Source: Beta vulgaris subsp. vulgaris (Eukaryota > Streptophyta > Magnoliopsida > Caryophyllales > Amaranthaceae). From it: a DNA stretch of 64,000 nucleotides. Every line of letters starts with the position of its first letter. Within the stretch, counting starts at the first letter, position 1. Of this stretch, positions 34,495 through 45,262 are shown one piece after another. A program made the position numbers and the translations under genes. The notes beneath the pieces are model-generated. The model was not told the DNA's origin. It did not search any database and saw only the letters and a list, made by a program, of their open reading frames with translations. The stretch is from assembly GCF_026745355.1 (NCBI RefSeq), contig NC_079204.1:3777103-3841102 (forward strand), read 5' to 3'.

Positions 34495-34663
34495 CTTCTT
34501 TAACAAGGTCTTCCTTGTTTCATTCATCCCCTCATTGCTCTTTTGTAAGTTTAAAAGTGCTTTATGTTGTTACCCTGTATAGAAGCTGTTTATCCTAAGT
34601 GTTTCTTCTTGTCATATGATGTGCTGTTCGTGGTGCTCTCAGCTGTCGCCTTCATTAATTGTG

Positions 34664-34669
34664 AATAAA
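34664..34669 (+). promoter_or_regulatory. candidate poly(A) signal AATAAA, Yippee copy 3
   Basis: AATAAA lies 170 bp after the stop, at the same relative position as in copy 2. Confidence 0.45.
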
Positions 34670-35154
34670 TAGGATTGTTCTTTGCGTGTACTTGTCGCTA
34701 ATAAATTGGATTGATCATCTGTTAATATGTTCAAAGGAATTAGATCAATGAGTCGGTTTATATGTTATTACATAGGAGATTAAGAGCTGTCATTTTTACT
34801 CCCTTTTCCATCGTAGCTTGATCTGTCATCCACTTACTGAATTATTGTACTAGGTGCTGACAGATAATTTCCACCCCTTCATATATTTCTGTGTATGTTT
34901 CAGTCTATTTTGAGTACTCCAAGATGTGAACAATATGGTGAACTTGTTAAAGTGTGCAAGTGAGATTCTGAGAACACAGATTCAGATTGCTTGCTTTTTG
35001 TCTTGCTTTCTATGTCTTTCTAATCAAGCTATTTTGAGCCCTTCTGTTACAGTTTTCTTAAGCTCCTTGGGTACTTAGCAAAGATTCAAATCTGGTGTGA
35101 GCGTCTTTTTTGGGGTTACAACATTGCCTTTTTTATCTAAAGTTCTGTAATCAA

Positions 35155-35850
35155 AAGCCACTTGGATGTCTGATCGGGAAACCATATCCAAGCTCCATGT
35201 TGGCATCACCTTTCACTCATCAATTCCTCAAAGAAACTGTCTCGCTACGTGTTGTCACAAGTTGTGAGAACACGACTGACAAGCACCTTACTGCCATTAG
35301 CATCAGTTCCTAGAAACTTCTTCCCAGGTATTGCTCGCAAGGTCTGATTCTGGAGTTGAACCATCTCACCATTAAAAGAATAAAAGGCTTCTCATCAATA
35401 GCAGAGACTATCTTCTCGAGCACTTCCTTGACACTAATGTCTGGCAGAAAAACCCGAAGTCGGACATAAAAACAAAATTTCACCCCTTATCCTTGTATTG
35501 AGTAAAGTGGTTTTCTCCTCCAATCCCAACGTTAACAACCGAGAGGGGACGCCAAAAAAAAAACAACCGAGAGGGACTCTTGATCGTCGAAGGAGTTAGA
35601 GAGCATGTTTATCATGTTATTCCCAGTTGCTTCCAATGATAACATCAGTCATTGGTTGAAGCCCACTTTCTAGACCCAATGCCTTGGCTGGTTGTTCAGA
35701 CAACATGTAAATAAGGGTACTGAAGCTGGCATAGTCTTCTGCAATGATATCCAGTTCCCCCTATAGCTTTGACTATTTGAGCATCTTTAAGTTTGACAAC
35801 AAGGTGGTTTTAAGGTGAAAAGAACAAGCATATCCTTCTAGCAAGCTTAC
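35155..35850 (-). pseudogene. decayed CC-NB-ARC NLR fragment, copy 2
   Basis: Duplicate of the fragment at 22540-23255, with the same general lesions (broken P-loop region with the CGAGAGGGACTCTTGATCGT block, no LRR) plus small private indels. The minus strand again gives CC-end, DVIIG-type and TTRSETV-type remnants. That both copies are already ruined in the same way shows the decay began before the block duplicated. Confidence 0.78.
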
Positions 35851-35908
35851 TCTCACCTTTGAATTGGGTTTTTCTACATAGTGCCCCTAATTTTGACGAA
35901 ATTCTATG

Positions 35909-36211
35909 TTTTTTTTTTTTGGTGAAAAAGGGTAGTACATTAATAATTAAGCAATAGAGTCATACATCTCATACGAACTAGCCATACTAGGCTCCCTAAT
36001 AATACATTCCGCTAAATAATTGTTCATACAAAAGTTAGGAGAGGAAGTGAAAAACTCGGCTGCCCTACTATATGGCGCCATATCCATAGTGTTGCTGCGG
36101 TGTTTGGCCATCAGGTCCGCAATCTTGTTGTACTCCCTGCTGCAGTGAAGGACCTTGAGGTTATGAAATTTCGTACTTAGCTCTCTGCATTTACATAGAA
36201 CATTAGCATAT
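35909..36211 (-). mobile_element. 5'-truncated LINE insertion private to duplication copy 2
   Basis: On the minus strand it encodes an RNase H-like C-terminus with VLHCSREYNKIADLMAK and ends in poly-A (T run on plus from 35909). It is flanked by ATTCTATG at 35901-35908 and 36212-36219. Copy 1 shows the uninterrupted site near 23300 (AAATTCTATGTTGTACC). It therefore inserted after the segmental duplication. Confidence 0.88.
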
Positions 36212-37247
36212 ATTCTATGTTGTACCTGACTTTTTTAAAATTTCCATGTTGTACCCCTAAGCTTACTAAACATTACACAAAATTTCCTTATACAAGATAT
36301 CAGATAGTAGATTTTATTACTTTCTTACCATGTAGGCATGTAGTAGGATTTTCTATTAGTAAGAGTATTTTTGAAATATTTATGAATTCCACCCTTTTCT
36401 TCCACACATCCAACCTCGTCTTCTCAATCTAGCCTTCTCCGCACGGGAAATTAGGGTTTTCACTTCCACTCTTTCCAAATTTATTCATTATTACCTAACC
36501 TTGATTTTTGCAAAATCCAACTTGGAGAAGCAACCACCACAACAATGGCGGAGCACTTGACACCCGTATTAAGGACCAAAAAGATAGGGTAAACGACCCT
36601 TTCTACTTCAAGATTGGAGCTTCCCGCCATGTAAATCACTGCCTCTCTTAACAACCCCACTATCTGTGCTATTTTCGTATTCTCCAATTTATAATAAGTT
36701 TTGTGATGAAAGCACTTAGGGTTTGGTTGAACTCATTGCACGCTTCGGGTTCCGCTTTCCCTCTAAGTGTTTCTCCTCATTTTTTTTTATAAAAAACACA
36801 TGGGTAGCATGTGCTACCCCTTGTTTACATGGCTCCATCACTGCTAGGGCCTAGGGGTTTGTCATTTATTTTGGAAGGTTAAGTCTCACTCGTTACAATA
36901 ACTAAAAGACAAGATCATTTGTTTTGTTGTAATCTTTTTGTTGTGACTTTATCGATTATCAAGATTTTTGTTTTGTTTTATTAGGGTAATGTGTTTTCTT
37001 CATTAGAAAAAGTTTAAATTTCTATGTTGTACCCGATCTCTTTTAAATTTCCACATTGTAACCTAAGCTTACTAAAACATTACACAAAATACCCTTATAC
37101 AGAATATTAAACAATAGATTTTATTACTTTTTTACCTTGTGGGCATGGAGTAGTATTTTCTATTAGTAAGAGTATTTTTGAAATATTTATGAACTCCACC
37201 CTCTTCCTGCACACATCCAACCTCGTTTTTTCAATCTAGCCTTCGGA
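36210..37247 (+). repeat. internal direct repeat in duplication copy 2
   Basis: About 225 bp at 36211-36435 recur at 37014-37247 (TCTATGTTGTACC, TTACACAAAAT, TATTAGTAAGAGTATTTTTG, TCAATCTAGCCTTC). Copy 1 has this block only once (about 23300-23520). A local duplication therefore happened in copy 2. Confidence 0.75.
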
Positions 37248-38243
37248 TCGTTGTACTTAACTCGATTAATATATCATCACATAAAATAGTATTAGTAGCT
37301 ATAAAGTGAGAATTTTCCGACTTTGAACATAACGACTGTAAATTTAGAATTGCCTGGCACCAAGGAGGTGAAGATTACAACATTTTTGACTAATGACCTT
37401 CATTTAAGGACATGCCTTTGAAATCATATGATGAAAACAATTTCCCATGAAATAAAAAAGGAAGATTCCCATTGATTATCCCATGTTTTGGCCCTTTTTA
37501 GTTTTTACTCTCCATTTTTTTTAAACCTATTTGAAATCTTGACACTATCGATGTTGGAAGCTAATATAAATTGGTTTCCATTGCATACATAATTTTGTTA
37601 TATGTGTATCACTTAAAATTGGTGGAGAGATATTTATCATGAATATGACATAAAACCACATCTATCAAAGCCTTGTGTGACGTATTTATGGATTAGGCAT
37701 TGTTCAGTTAACCTTAACTCAATACTCTATCTTCAAAAGTTTAGTTTAACAACGAAAATCATAAAGTATATTTTTTTTAGGGGAAAAATCATAAAGTATA
37801 TAAGAGAAAACTATAGCTAATTAGTAGAAAGAAGTTTTGTTTAGTAAAAATCAGGTGAAGTGAATAATGCCTTTCTTCGTTTCTAAATACAAGGCATGCA
37901 CGCGTTAATAAAAAAATTCAAAAACCACAAATATATCTTATAATATAACAAAGAATTTGTATGAAAATTATACCATTAGGTCTGTCCAAAAATATAATAT
38001 TATACAAATATTATTTTCTTATAATTTCTATCAACATGAATTGCGAGTAGCTAATGATTGAAGTTCGACCTTTAATACCGTGCGTACTTATAATTTGAAA
38101 TTGAGAGACTAGCGAGTAATATCATTTATCTTCTTTAGTTTATGAAATGGCAATGCACAATATCAAACGTTGGTGGTAATTTATTGAGAAAAGAATGAAC
38201 ATTGTCTTATATTAAGTTCGTTGAATTGGGAGAGGTTGCTTTT
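37248..38243. other. 3' flank of CNL-2, partly shared with copy 1
   Basis: No gene was seen. From about 37730 to 38200 it matches 24320-24750. After that, sequence equivalent to about 24750-25925 of copy 1 is missing, so the deletion runs into the 3' end of CNL-2. Confidence 0.65.
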
Positions 38244-40665
38244 TTAATGCGGCAATGATCCCAATCTGGGACAACCCCATATAGTAAGGGCTTTGAGAGA
38301 GTTGAGAGTATCAATCCAATCAGGTAACTTCTCCCCACCGTAATTCTCTATGCACAAGAATTTGAGATTATCCCCATGAGGCTGGAGGGCTTCTAGCACC
38401 ATATAGTCCTCTTTTCCACTTTTCTCAAAGTCTATTATCAATTCAGTAAGCTGGTTTTTCATCTTCAAGTGTGCTGTTTTTGCTTCCGCTGCTATATACT
38501 TGGACTCCCTATTCACAAGTATTGTCAACTCCCCCTTGAGATTATTTAGATCACTCAACTCTGTCAACCCGCCAGCAACACTACCCTTTGATTCACTTGT
38601 GTCCTCCCCCACAACAAACCAATCTAGTGTTTGAAGTTCCTTTAATTTCCCCAACCCCTTTGGCATATAACTCAACCTATGACACCTATACAACAGAAGG
38701 TGTCTCAGCTTCACCAATTTCCTCATGTCTCTAGGCAACTCTTGTAGATTTACACACGAAGACAAGTCAAGTGATAGCAAATTCACTAACTGTGTGATTG
38801 AGTCAGGGAGCTTGCGCATAGGATTTCCTGATAAATCTAGATACCTCAAATGGACAAGTGTTGTTAGAGACTTTGGTACCTTTTCAATTCTTAGGTAACT
38901 TAGGTCTAGTACCTTCAAACATTTAAATCTTGATAGTAGTTTGTCCCATCCATAAGGAAAAAGCACTCCATATTGCTTCATTACGATGTCATCTGCCTCT
39001 ACTATTAAAATTGACTGTAGCTGTTGCTTGATAATGAGTACCGAAGACGGGACGTCCCAGTTTAAGTCGTTTGCTCTACAAAACGAGACATGACTAACTC
39101 CTTCCGCAATTTTACTTGTTCTATAATCAATCATCTGGTACACAGATTTGTCAATTGAGAGCAGTAGATCATGCATGACGTCATGCATGTAAAACCATAT
39201 CAATTGACCATACTTATTCCTGCATACAACTTGGAAGAAGCCACACCTTCCCAGTTGGTTAACATATTCTTCCCCAATGTCCTCCAGTTTTCCTGACTCT
39301 GACTCAACATATCCCAAAGCAATCCAAATACGGACCATTTTATCCACATCAAACCGTGTCCCCTTTGGAAATAAGGAGCAATAAGCAACACAAAGCTTAA
39401 GCTTCTTATCCAATCGATCATAGCTAATTTTAAGTGTCTGCATGATCTTATCACGCACGTGGGAGGATGAATTTGAAGCTAACTCATTCTTGAAGGCCTC
39501 CCATTCCCGGATTGTGCCTTTATCTGCTAAGTGGCATCCAATAACCTTTATAACAAGGGGAACTCTTGGAATCATATCAGCAATCTCCTTCCCGATCGCT
39601 TCAATACCAGATTCTTGCCCCTGCTTGAAAGCAAAATGTTTGAACAGGCGCCAAGATTCATCTTTACCTAAATCACATAGCATGTAGGGGTCAAATGTGC
39701 CCATATTTCTAGCAACAGTCTCACTACGTGTTGTAATGAGAACCTTGCTCCCCTTAGCCCCAACTTTAAGCAATGCTTTCACTTGCTCCCAATTCTCTAC
39801 TAAATTTGGTCCTTCCCATACGTTATCAATGACCAAAAGAAACTTCTTCCCAACAATTGCTTGAACCATCCGATGTTGGAGTTGAACCATCTCACCTTTA
39901 AAGGTCTTCTCATCAGTGTTAGCAGAGGCTATAATCTTCTGAAGCACTTTGCTAACACTAAAGTCTAGTGTGGCAAAAACCCAAAGCTGAACATCAAAAC
40001 CACTTTTCACCCTTTCATCATTGTACACATACTGAGCTAGAGTAGTTTTTCCCTGCCCCCCTATCCCGACAATGGCAACAGGAGAGAAGGACTCCTGATC
40101 ATTGGTGGAGTGAAAGAGTTCAGTGATTATGCTATCCCTATCCTCGTTTCTTCCGATCACCACATCAGTAGCTAGAAAGGGACCGGTTTCTGCTAGGACT
40201 TCGGTTTGCTTCCTACGTGACATGCTATAGTTGTTGGCAATGCCACTAACCAATGAGTGGTCTCTTGCAATGCTTTCTAACTCCTCCTTGATCTCCTTGA
40301 TTTTTGCAGCAGTGCGAAGGGGTGACACAAGCTGATTTGAAGACGAAAAGAACAAGCGTAGCTCTTTGGAGTGCCTACTCCCGCCCATTAATTCCTTTTG
40401 CTTGGCTCTTGTTTGTTTCTCATCAAAGAAATACTCCAACCTAGCCTCGATCCCATGGAGGTTTCTGATCATTTTTCCTTCGACACTGCTGCAACGACTC
40501 CAAAAGGATCTGCATCACGAGTGTAGCTTCAATAATAGACTTGGTTTCTTGAAGCCTTTGAATTTGGGAGTTTATGTCCTTCACAGACATGATTAATTTG
40601 CCTGCTTTGAAACCCAGTTTCTCTACAAATAGTTTACCAACCTCAATTCCTATGGCTTCAGCCAT
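38244..40665 (-). pseudogene. CNL immune receptor pseudogene, CNL-2
   Basis: Closest relative of CNL-1. The start MAEAIGIEVG is at 40665, but within about 45 bp near 40490-40535 there are two 1-bp gains and one 1-bp loss relative to CNL-1. The net frameshift ends the frame after about 74 codons. A long second frame from an internal Met (40472, MIRNLHG) keeps the whole NB-ARC: GIGGQGKTT, LLVIDNVW, ITTRSE, CVAYCSLFPKG and MHDVMHD. At the 3' end about 24 codons (one LRR) are missing and a CAA-to-TAA change stops translation at LPH, where CNL-1 continues HQISNLS. The flank after the stop is deleted as well. A shortened 742-aa protein lacking the first half of the coiled coil could still be made, but I judge this a pseudogene. 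Confidence 0.82.
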
Positions 40666-40970
40666 TTCACTCTATCCTAAATGTGTTTGGGTTACAGAAA
40701 AGGTTTGGAATCTTCAAAGGTAGAGGTATAATTTCTTGTTTTCTTTTTTTCTTTTTCTTTTTGACAAGAGAAACGCAGATGTTTTTTTTTTTTTTTTTTG
40801 TAGAGACAAAGGCAGATGGATACTTGAAGCAGAGATGATGATATTTTGTATGAGATAAAGGCTTTTTTTTGGGAGGAAAGAAAAGGGATTTTTTTTTAAA
40901 GAGAGAAGAAAGCAGGTAATGTCTTAAAGTTGAGTTAATAGTAATTTGTGTATGAGAATGTTGAATCATA

Positions 40971-42502
40971 GATGTTTTAGAAAGCTACAGTGTTGCATTA
41001 TCACATGGGCGGGGCCTTAAAACATTTCTATAGTCTTTAGTCTCTTAGAGAAGACAAATTTCATGAAGCTTCGTACCGGGCTTGAGTTGAGCCCCACAGT
41101 TTAGACAAGTTGAGCTAGAAAAGTCTTTGTGACTACGACTAGAGCAACAAGCTTTAGTTCTTCCTTAGTGGCGAAAAATCTAGCTCTGCCACCACATGTA
41201 AGAGGCTCCGAGCTTTAATTTCGACTCGGGCCTCTTAAATGTCAGGAACGGCCCTAATTTATAACACATCAGCTATGTCAATAGGCATGGGAGCAATCTA
41301 TCTTATTATTTTTGAAAACATAGAATACTTGTTCAAAAAATAGAGGGAAAAAAGAATTAGATGGTTTATACTTTATATAGTACCCTGCTAATAACATAAA
41401 TGGAATAAGTCAAAAATAAGACTCAAAACATAATATAGGACATTAAACTCCATATACTGTAGACCCCATGCTTGCATGTTTGGTGATTCGAAGTGCCATA
41501 GAAATTCAAGGCATTTCAAAACAGACCTCTACAAAAATGTTTTAAAACCTGGAATGTTTCACATAGAGATATACTAGATATCTAGACGTAAATAATGCAT
41601 TACGAAACATTACTATTTAACCTGTGTTCAATTTATGTATAGAAATTTCCTATAAACTTATGTTCCAAGTTAAAATAGTTATATAGAAGTATAGAACAAT
41701 TAACTATTTAACCTGTGTTCCTTTACATAACATAAATAATGCATTACATTTTGTGGTCACGACTTGATGAAATGTAACTTCCAAAGACTTCAAAGTTAAG
41801 TTTTGAGACATTTCATTTCACATGGGGTCATTGGATTTGGAATGTTCAATGTTGCATCTCAATTCTCATGGGGCCTATAACAGCAGACTTGTTCAGTCCA
41901 CACTTGAGTCAAGTGGAGCTAAATACTTTCCACTAGAGCAAGGAACGTTTGAAATGTCATTGTAATGCAATAAGGGTTAAATTTGTAAGTATGAAAACCT
42001 ATAATGGCAAGAAAAACACAAGATTTAACATGATTCTTGCCATTGGCACTTATCAATAATGTGAGTTAAAGCCCAAATATTGTAATTAGGCCACGTAATT
42101 CTTTTTCAAAGTTAGATTATATATGTTGCAATCTAATTTACCATAAATTTCTCTTCTCATAGTCTCATAGTCTCATAGTATGCTATATAAAAGAAAAATA
42201 AAAGTATACTAAGTTGTACTCCTATTTTTGTTTAAGATCCACACATTATATCATCACGTATTTCAAATATCTATCCTTGTCATTTTATACGCGTCTTAAA
42301 TATTATTGATGATTAGACTATATTCTATTTATAAATATATAGGTTGTGAAGTGTTCTACGCGTTTTAAACTTATTGTAAGGATATAATTGACAAAGTTGT
42401 TAATGTTTGAGGCGTCTTTATCATATCCCAAGTCTCAAGTTGTAGTATGAAGCAAAAGACTCAACTTGTGGAGGAAGTCTTACGTGGCATGGTTGGATGA
42501 TT
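40971..42502. other. gene-free stretch after the duplicated block
   Basis: AT-rich DNA with scattered decayed repeats (a GGGCC-type terminus near 41240-41270, and a repeated ATTAACTATTTAACCTGTGTTC-like motif near 41610 and 41700). No coding exon was supported. Confidence 0.5.
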
Positions 42503-42515
42503 GTGGATGGAGTCT

Positions 42516-43381
42516 TTTTTTTTTTTTTTTTGAAAACGGTAACCTTTCATTAATTAAACTATTACACCAGAGTTAGAGTTAGACAATGTCATGTCCAAGT
42601 TTGCAATACAATCCGCATGATAATCAACCATACAAAAGCTAGGGGGAATGGGGAGAAATCGAATTACATTGTTAATCCCATCTAGGTCTTCCGTCTTCTT
42701 TGCCAAAGCATTCGCGATTCCGTTAAGGTCCCTACTGCAATACATTATCTTGATCTCCTGGAAGCTCTTGCTCAGCACCCTGCAGTTTTCAACAACACTC
42801 GTATAATGGTTAGTATGAGCAGGGGCGGCTTTTAGCATGTTCAACATGTTTCATGGAACAGGGCCCCTTAATTGTGAGGGCCCCAAAATAGAGAAAGTTC
42901 AAGTAGTAAAAAGAGAAAGTTTATCTACTTATTTGGACTACTTTTTTTTCATAATATGATTATGTGAAGTATGGATGAGCTATTACATTATTGAATTCTT
43001 CAAATACGAAATCGCACAGGGCCTCTATATAGTTCGAGACGGACCTGAGTATGAGTCGTCCCATGGGTTACCAATTCGATGGCTATTTTGCAGTCCGAAA
43101 ACAAAACCAATCTTTGAACGCCCCTTTCCTTTGCTATAGTCAACCCTTCTCTAATTCCCATTAGTTCTGCTAACAAGGCATTTCTCACGTATGTACATTT
43201 TTGGAAACCTACAACCCACCTTCCCTTATGGTCTCGTAAAAGCCCTAATCCCACTAGGCAAATTGTCTTGAAAGAAGGACGCATCCACATTTACCATCCT
43301 CCAATCTTTTGGAACATGGTGTGTTACCCTTACTCTACACCCAGGATCTCTCTGTTTCTCTACACTCACATTTGCTTTTAA
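42516..43381 (-). mobile_element. 5'-truncated LINE with poly-A and 13-bp target duplication
   Basis: Minus-strand frames encode an RNase H-like (RVT_3) domain: LLRDHKGRWVVGF, AELMGIREGL and LFSDCKIAIELV at about 43070-43260, then YCSRDLNGIANALAKK near 42690-42750. The fragment ends in poly-A (T run on plus from about 42513). GTGGATGGAGTCT occurs on both sides (42503-42515 and 43382-43394), a clear LINE target duplication. The domain is split by a hAT element (42820-43047), and a frameshift lies near 43250. It is inactive. Confidence 0.88.
42820..43047. mobile_element. non-autonomous hAT element nested in the LINE
   Basis: A 228-bp insert starting CAGGGGCGGC and ending GACGGACCTG is flanked by the perfect 8-bp duplication AGTATGAG (42812-42819, 43048-43055). 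Removing it rejoins the two halves of the LINE RNase H domain. Its GGGCCCC-rich interior resembles the element at 297-565. Confidence 0.87.
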
Positions 43382-43394
43382 GTGGATGGAGTCT

Positions 43395-45262
43395 TGGGTG
43401 TAGTCATTTATTCTTAGTTTTTAAAACTCTAATAAAGTCTCACTTAGCTTTGTCTTGCTGGTATTGCCAATGCTCACCAAGGAAAACAAAAATGCAACGG
43501 CTAGAATTTGTTAGCAAATGAAAATTTGAAATTTGTCGTTTTTTAAAAATTTGAAATGAATTAAAGATAAAATACTATGTTAAATTATTTGGAGAGAGAG
43601 TTTGAGGGATAAAGCGTAAAATTGGTATAAATCCGAAGTAAGTCTGAAGAATAAAAAGTAGGTGAAGGTTAGTGAAATACTAATGCGACGCAATTTGAAG
43701 TTTGGGGTTGAATTTAAGGGATAAACACACCCTTACTAGATGGATATTATGGTTCTATATATAAGCGTCTCAAATCTCAATGATAGCATGCTCTTGTCCA
43801 TGTATTGACAAATATTGTCTGAAAGTGTTCTACACGTTCTAAACTCATTGCGAGGATCTTATAGTTCACAAAGTTGGTGATAAGTGGATGTTGTGGATCT
43901 GTAAGCGTTTTGCTTGTAGCCGAACTAGGGGTGCTTATCGAACGAGCCACACCCGAATAGCATCGAGCTCTGTTCGGGCTAGTTTAATTTTTCATGGGCT
44001 CGGCTCGGCTCATGAGCTCGACGAGCTTAGGGGAGCTGAGCTCGTGATTAGTTTTTGTAGTTCGAGCTCGACTAGGCTCGAGCTTGTTTTCAGGCTTGGC
44101 TCGAACTCGGGTTCGATTATGGACTCGAGCTCGTTTGAATTTTTTTTTTTTTACCTTTCTTATCATCTATACCTTAGTTAATATTTTAAAAGAAATACTT
44201 AATATAATTTTTTAATATAAAATATTTTTAGTATAAAATAATAATTTAGTTGTTCACGAGCTTTTCGAGCCGAGCTTTGTTTAATTTTTTTAGTTGAAGA
44301 GAACGTACCCTTTGTAGATTAACTAACAATTTCCCAGCTAAGCCAATTCAGTGTAACCCCCACTAAACGAAACTTGAGACGGATTTGTAAGCTTTGATCC
44401 AGCCCAAACAAAATGAAGATGGGTCGAAACCCTCGTCTTTTTTCTTGCGGGACATTTCACCGTCGAAGCATAAAAGCATGATCATATTCTCCAATTTTAA
44501 CAACTCCTTGGATTACTGTTAATATGGGCGGACTGCTACTACGACCCTTATTAGTTTAATTCAACTGTAGCTCTAAAGTTTGAAGATATGACACAATTTG
44601 GGGTGTGGCAGAAATTACTTAGCTTCGATAATCTGTCAAGGTATTCTTTAGATATTACTGTTGGCTGTTGCTTGAAAATTTGTTGATAGAACCAAACAAA
44701 CAGCTGATTTTTCACATAAGCTAGACTAGGCGTGGTCGACAATAGTTTTTGAAATAGCTTATTTAATATTAGGAAAATTTCATAAAACCACCTTTTAGAT
44801 CAAAATTCTAGTATGGGTGAAAATAGTGCTTGAAATAGCTTTTGGTGTGAATTAGTGTTTTACAAAAGTTACAAATATTAGCTACTGGGATGGGCAGTTT
44901 TTAGAGTAGCTTTTTGAAGATTAAATATAGTTTACTTTTTGTTATTTTTTAAGTAAATGACTAGTTTTATTGAATACTAGTTATCATAAAAGCAATTTTC
45001 ACAGTCAAACTCTACTGCTAGTAATATATCGTTGGATGTTGCTAACAGGGTGGGGTGAAAATCTGGATACAAGATCATTTTAGGATAGCATGTCAGATAA
45101 TCATGGACAGAACTCAGAAGGAGTATATTTTGTAACATACTGCTATTATATATCGTTGTATATACAACATGATTTTACAAGATCACATCCAAATAATGTA
45201 TCTAACTACTATTGCATTCAAATGAAAAAGAACAGGATAACTACTATGGTATACAACTAAGA
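43395..45262. other. gene-free stretch downstream of CNL-3
   Basis: It contains a CGAGCTCG-rich repeat (43926-44290) and weakly repeated AGCTAC/TTTTGAAATAGC sequence near 44740-44900. A 63-codon minus-strand ORF at 44551-44742 resembles nothing I know. The last part is probably the CNL-3 3' UTR. Confidence 0.5.
43926..44290. repeat. CGAGCTCG-rich repeat, probably a truncated hAT-like element
   Basis: It begins CTAGGGGTGCTTATCGAACG and is packed with GAGCTCG, CTCGGCTCG and TTCGAGC motifs, a composition typical of some plant hAT-derived repeats. The far terminus was not found. Confidence 0.5.
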
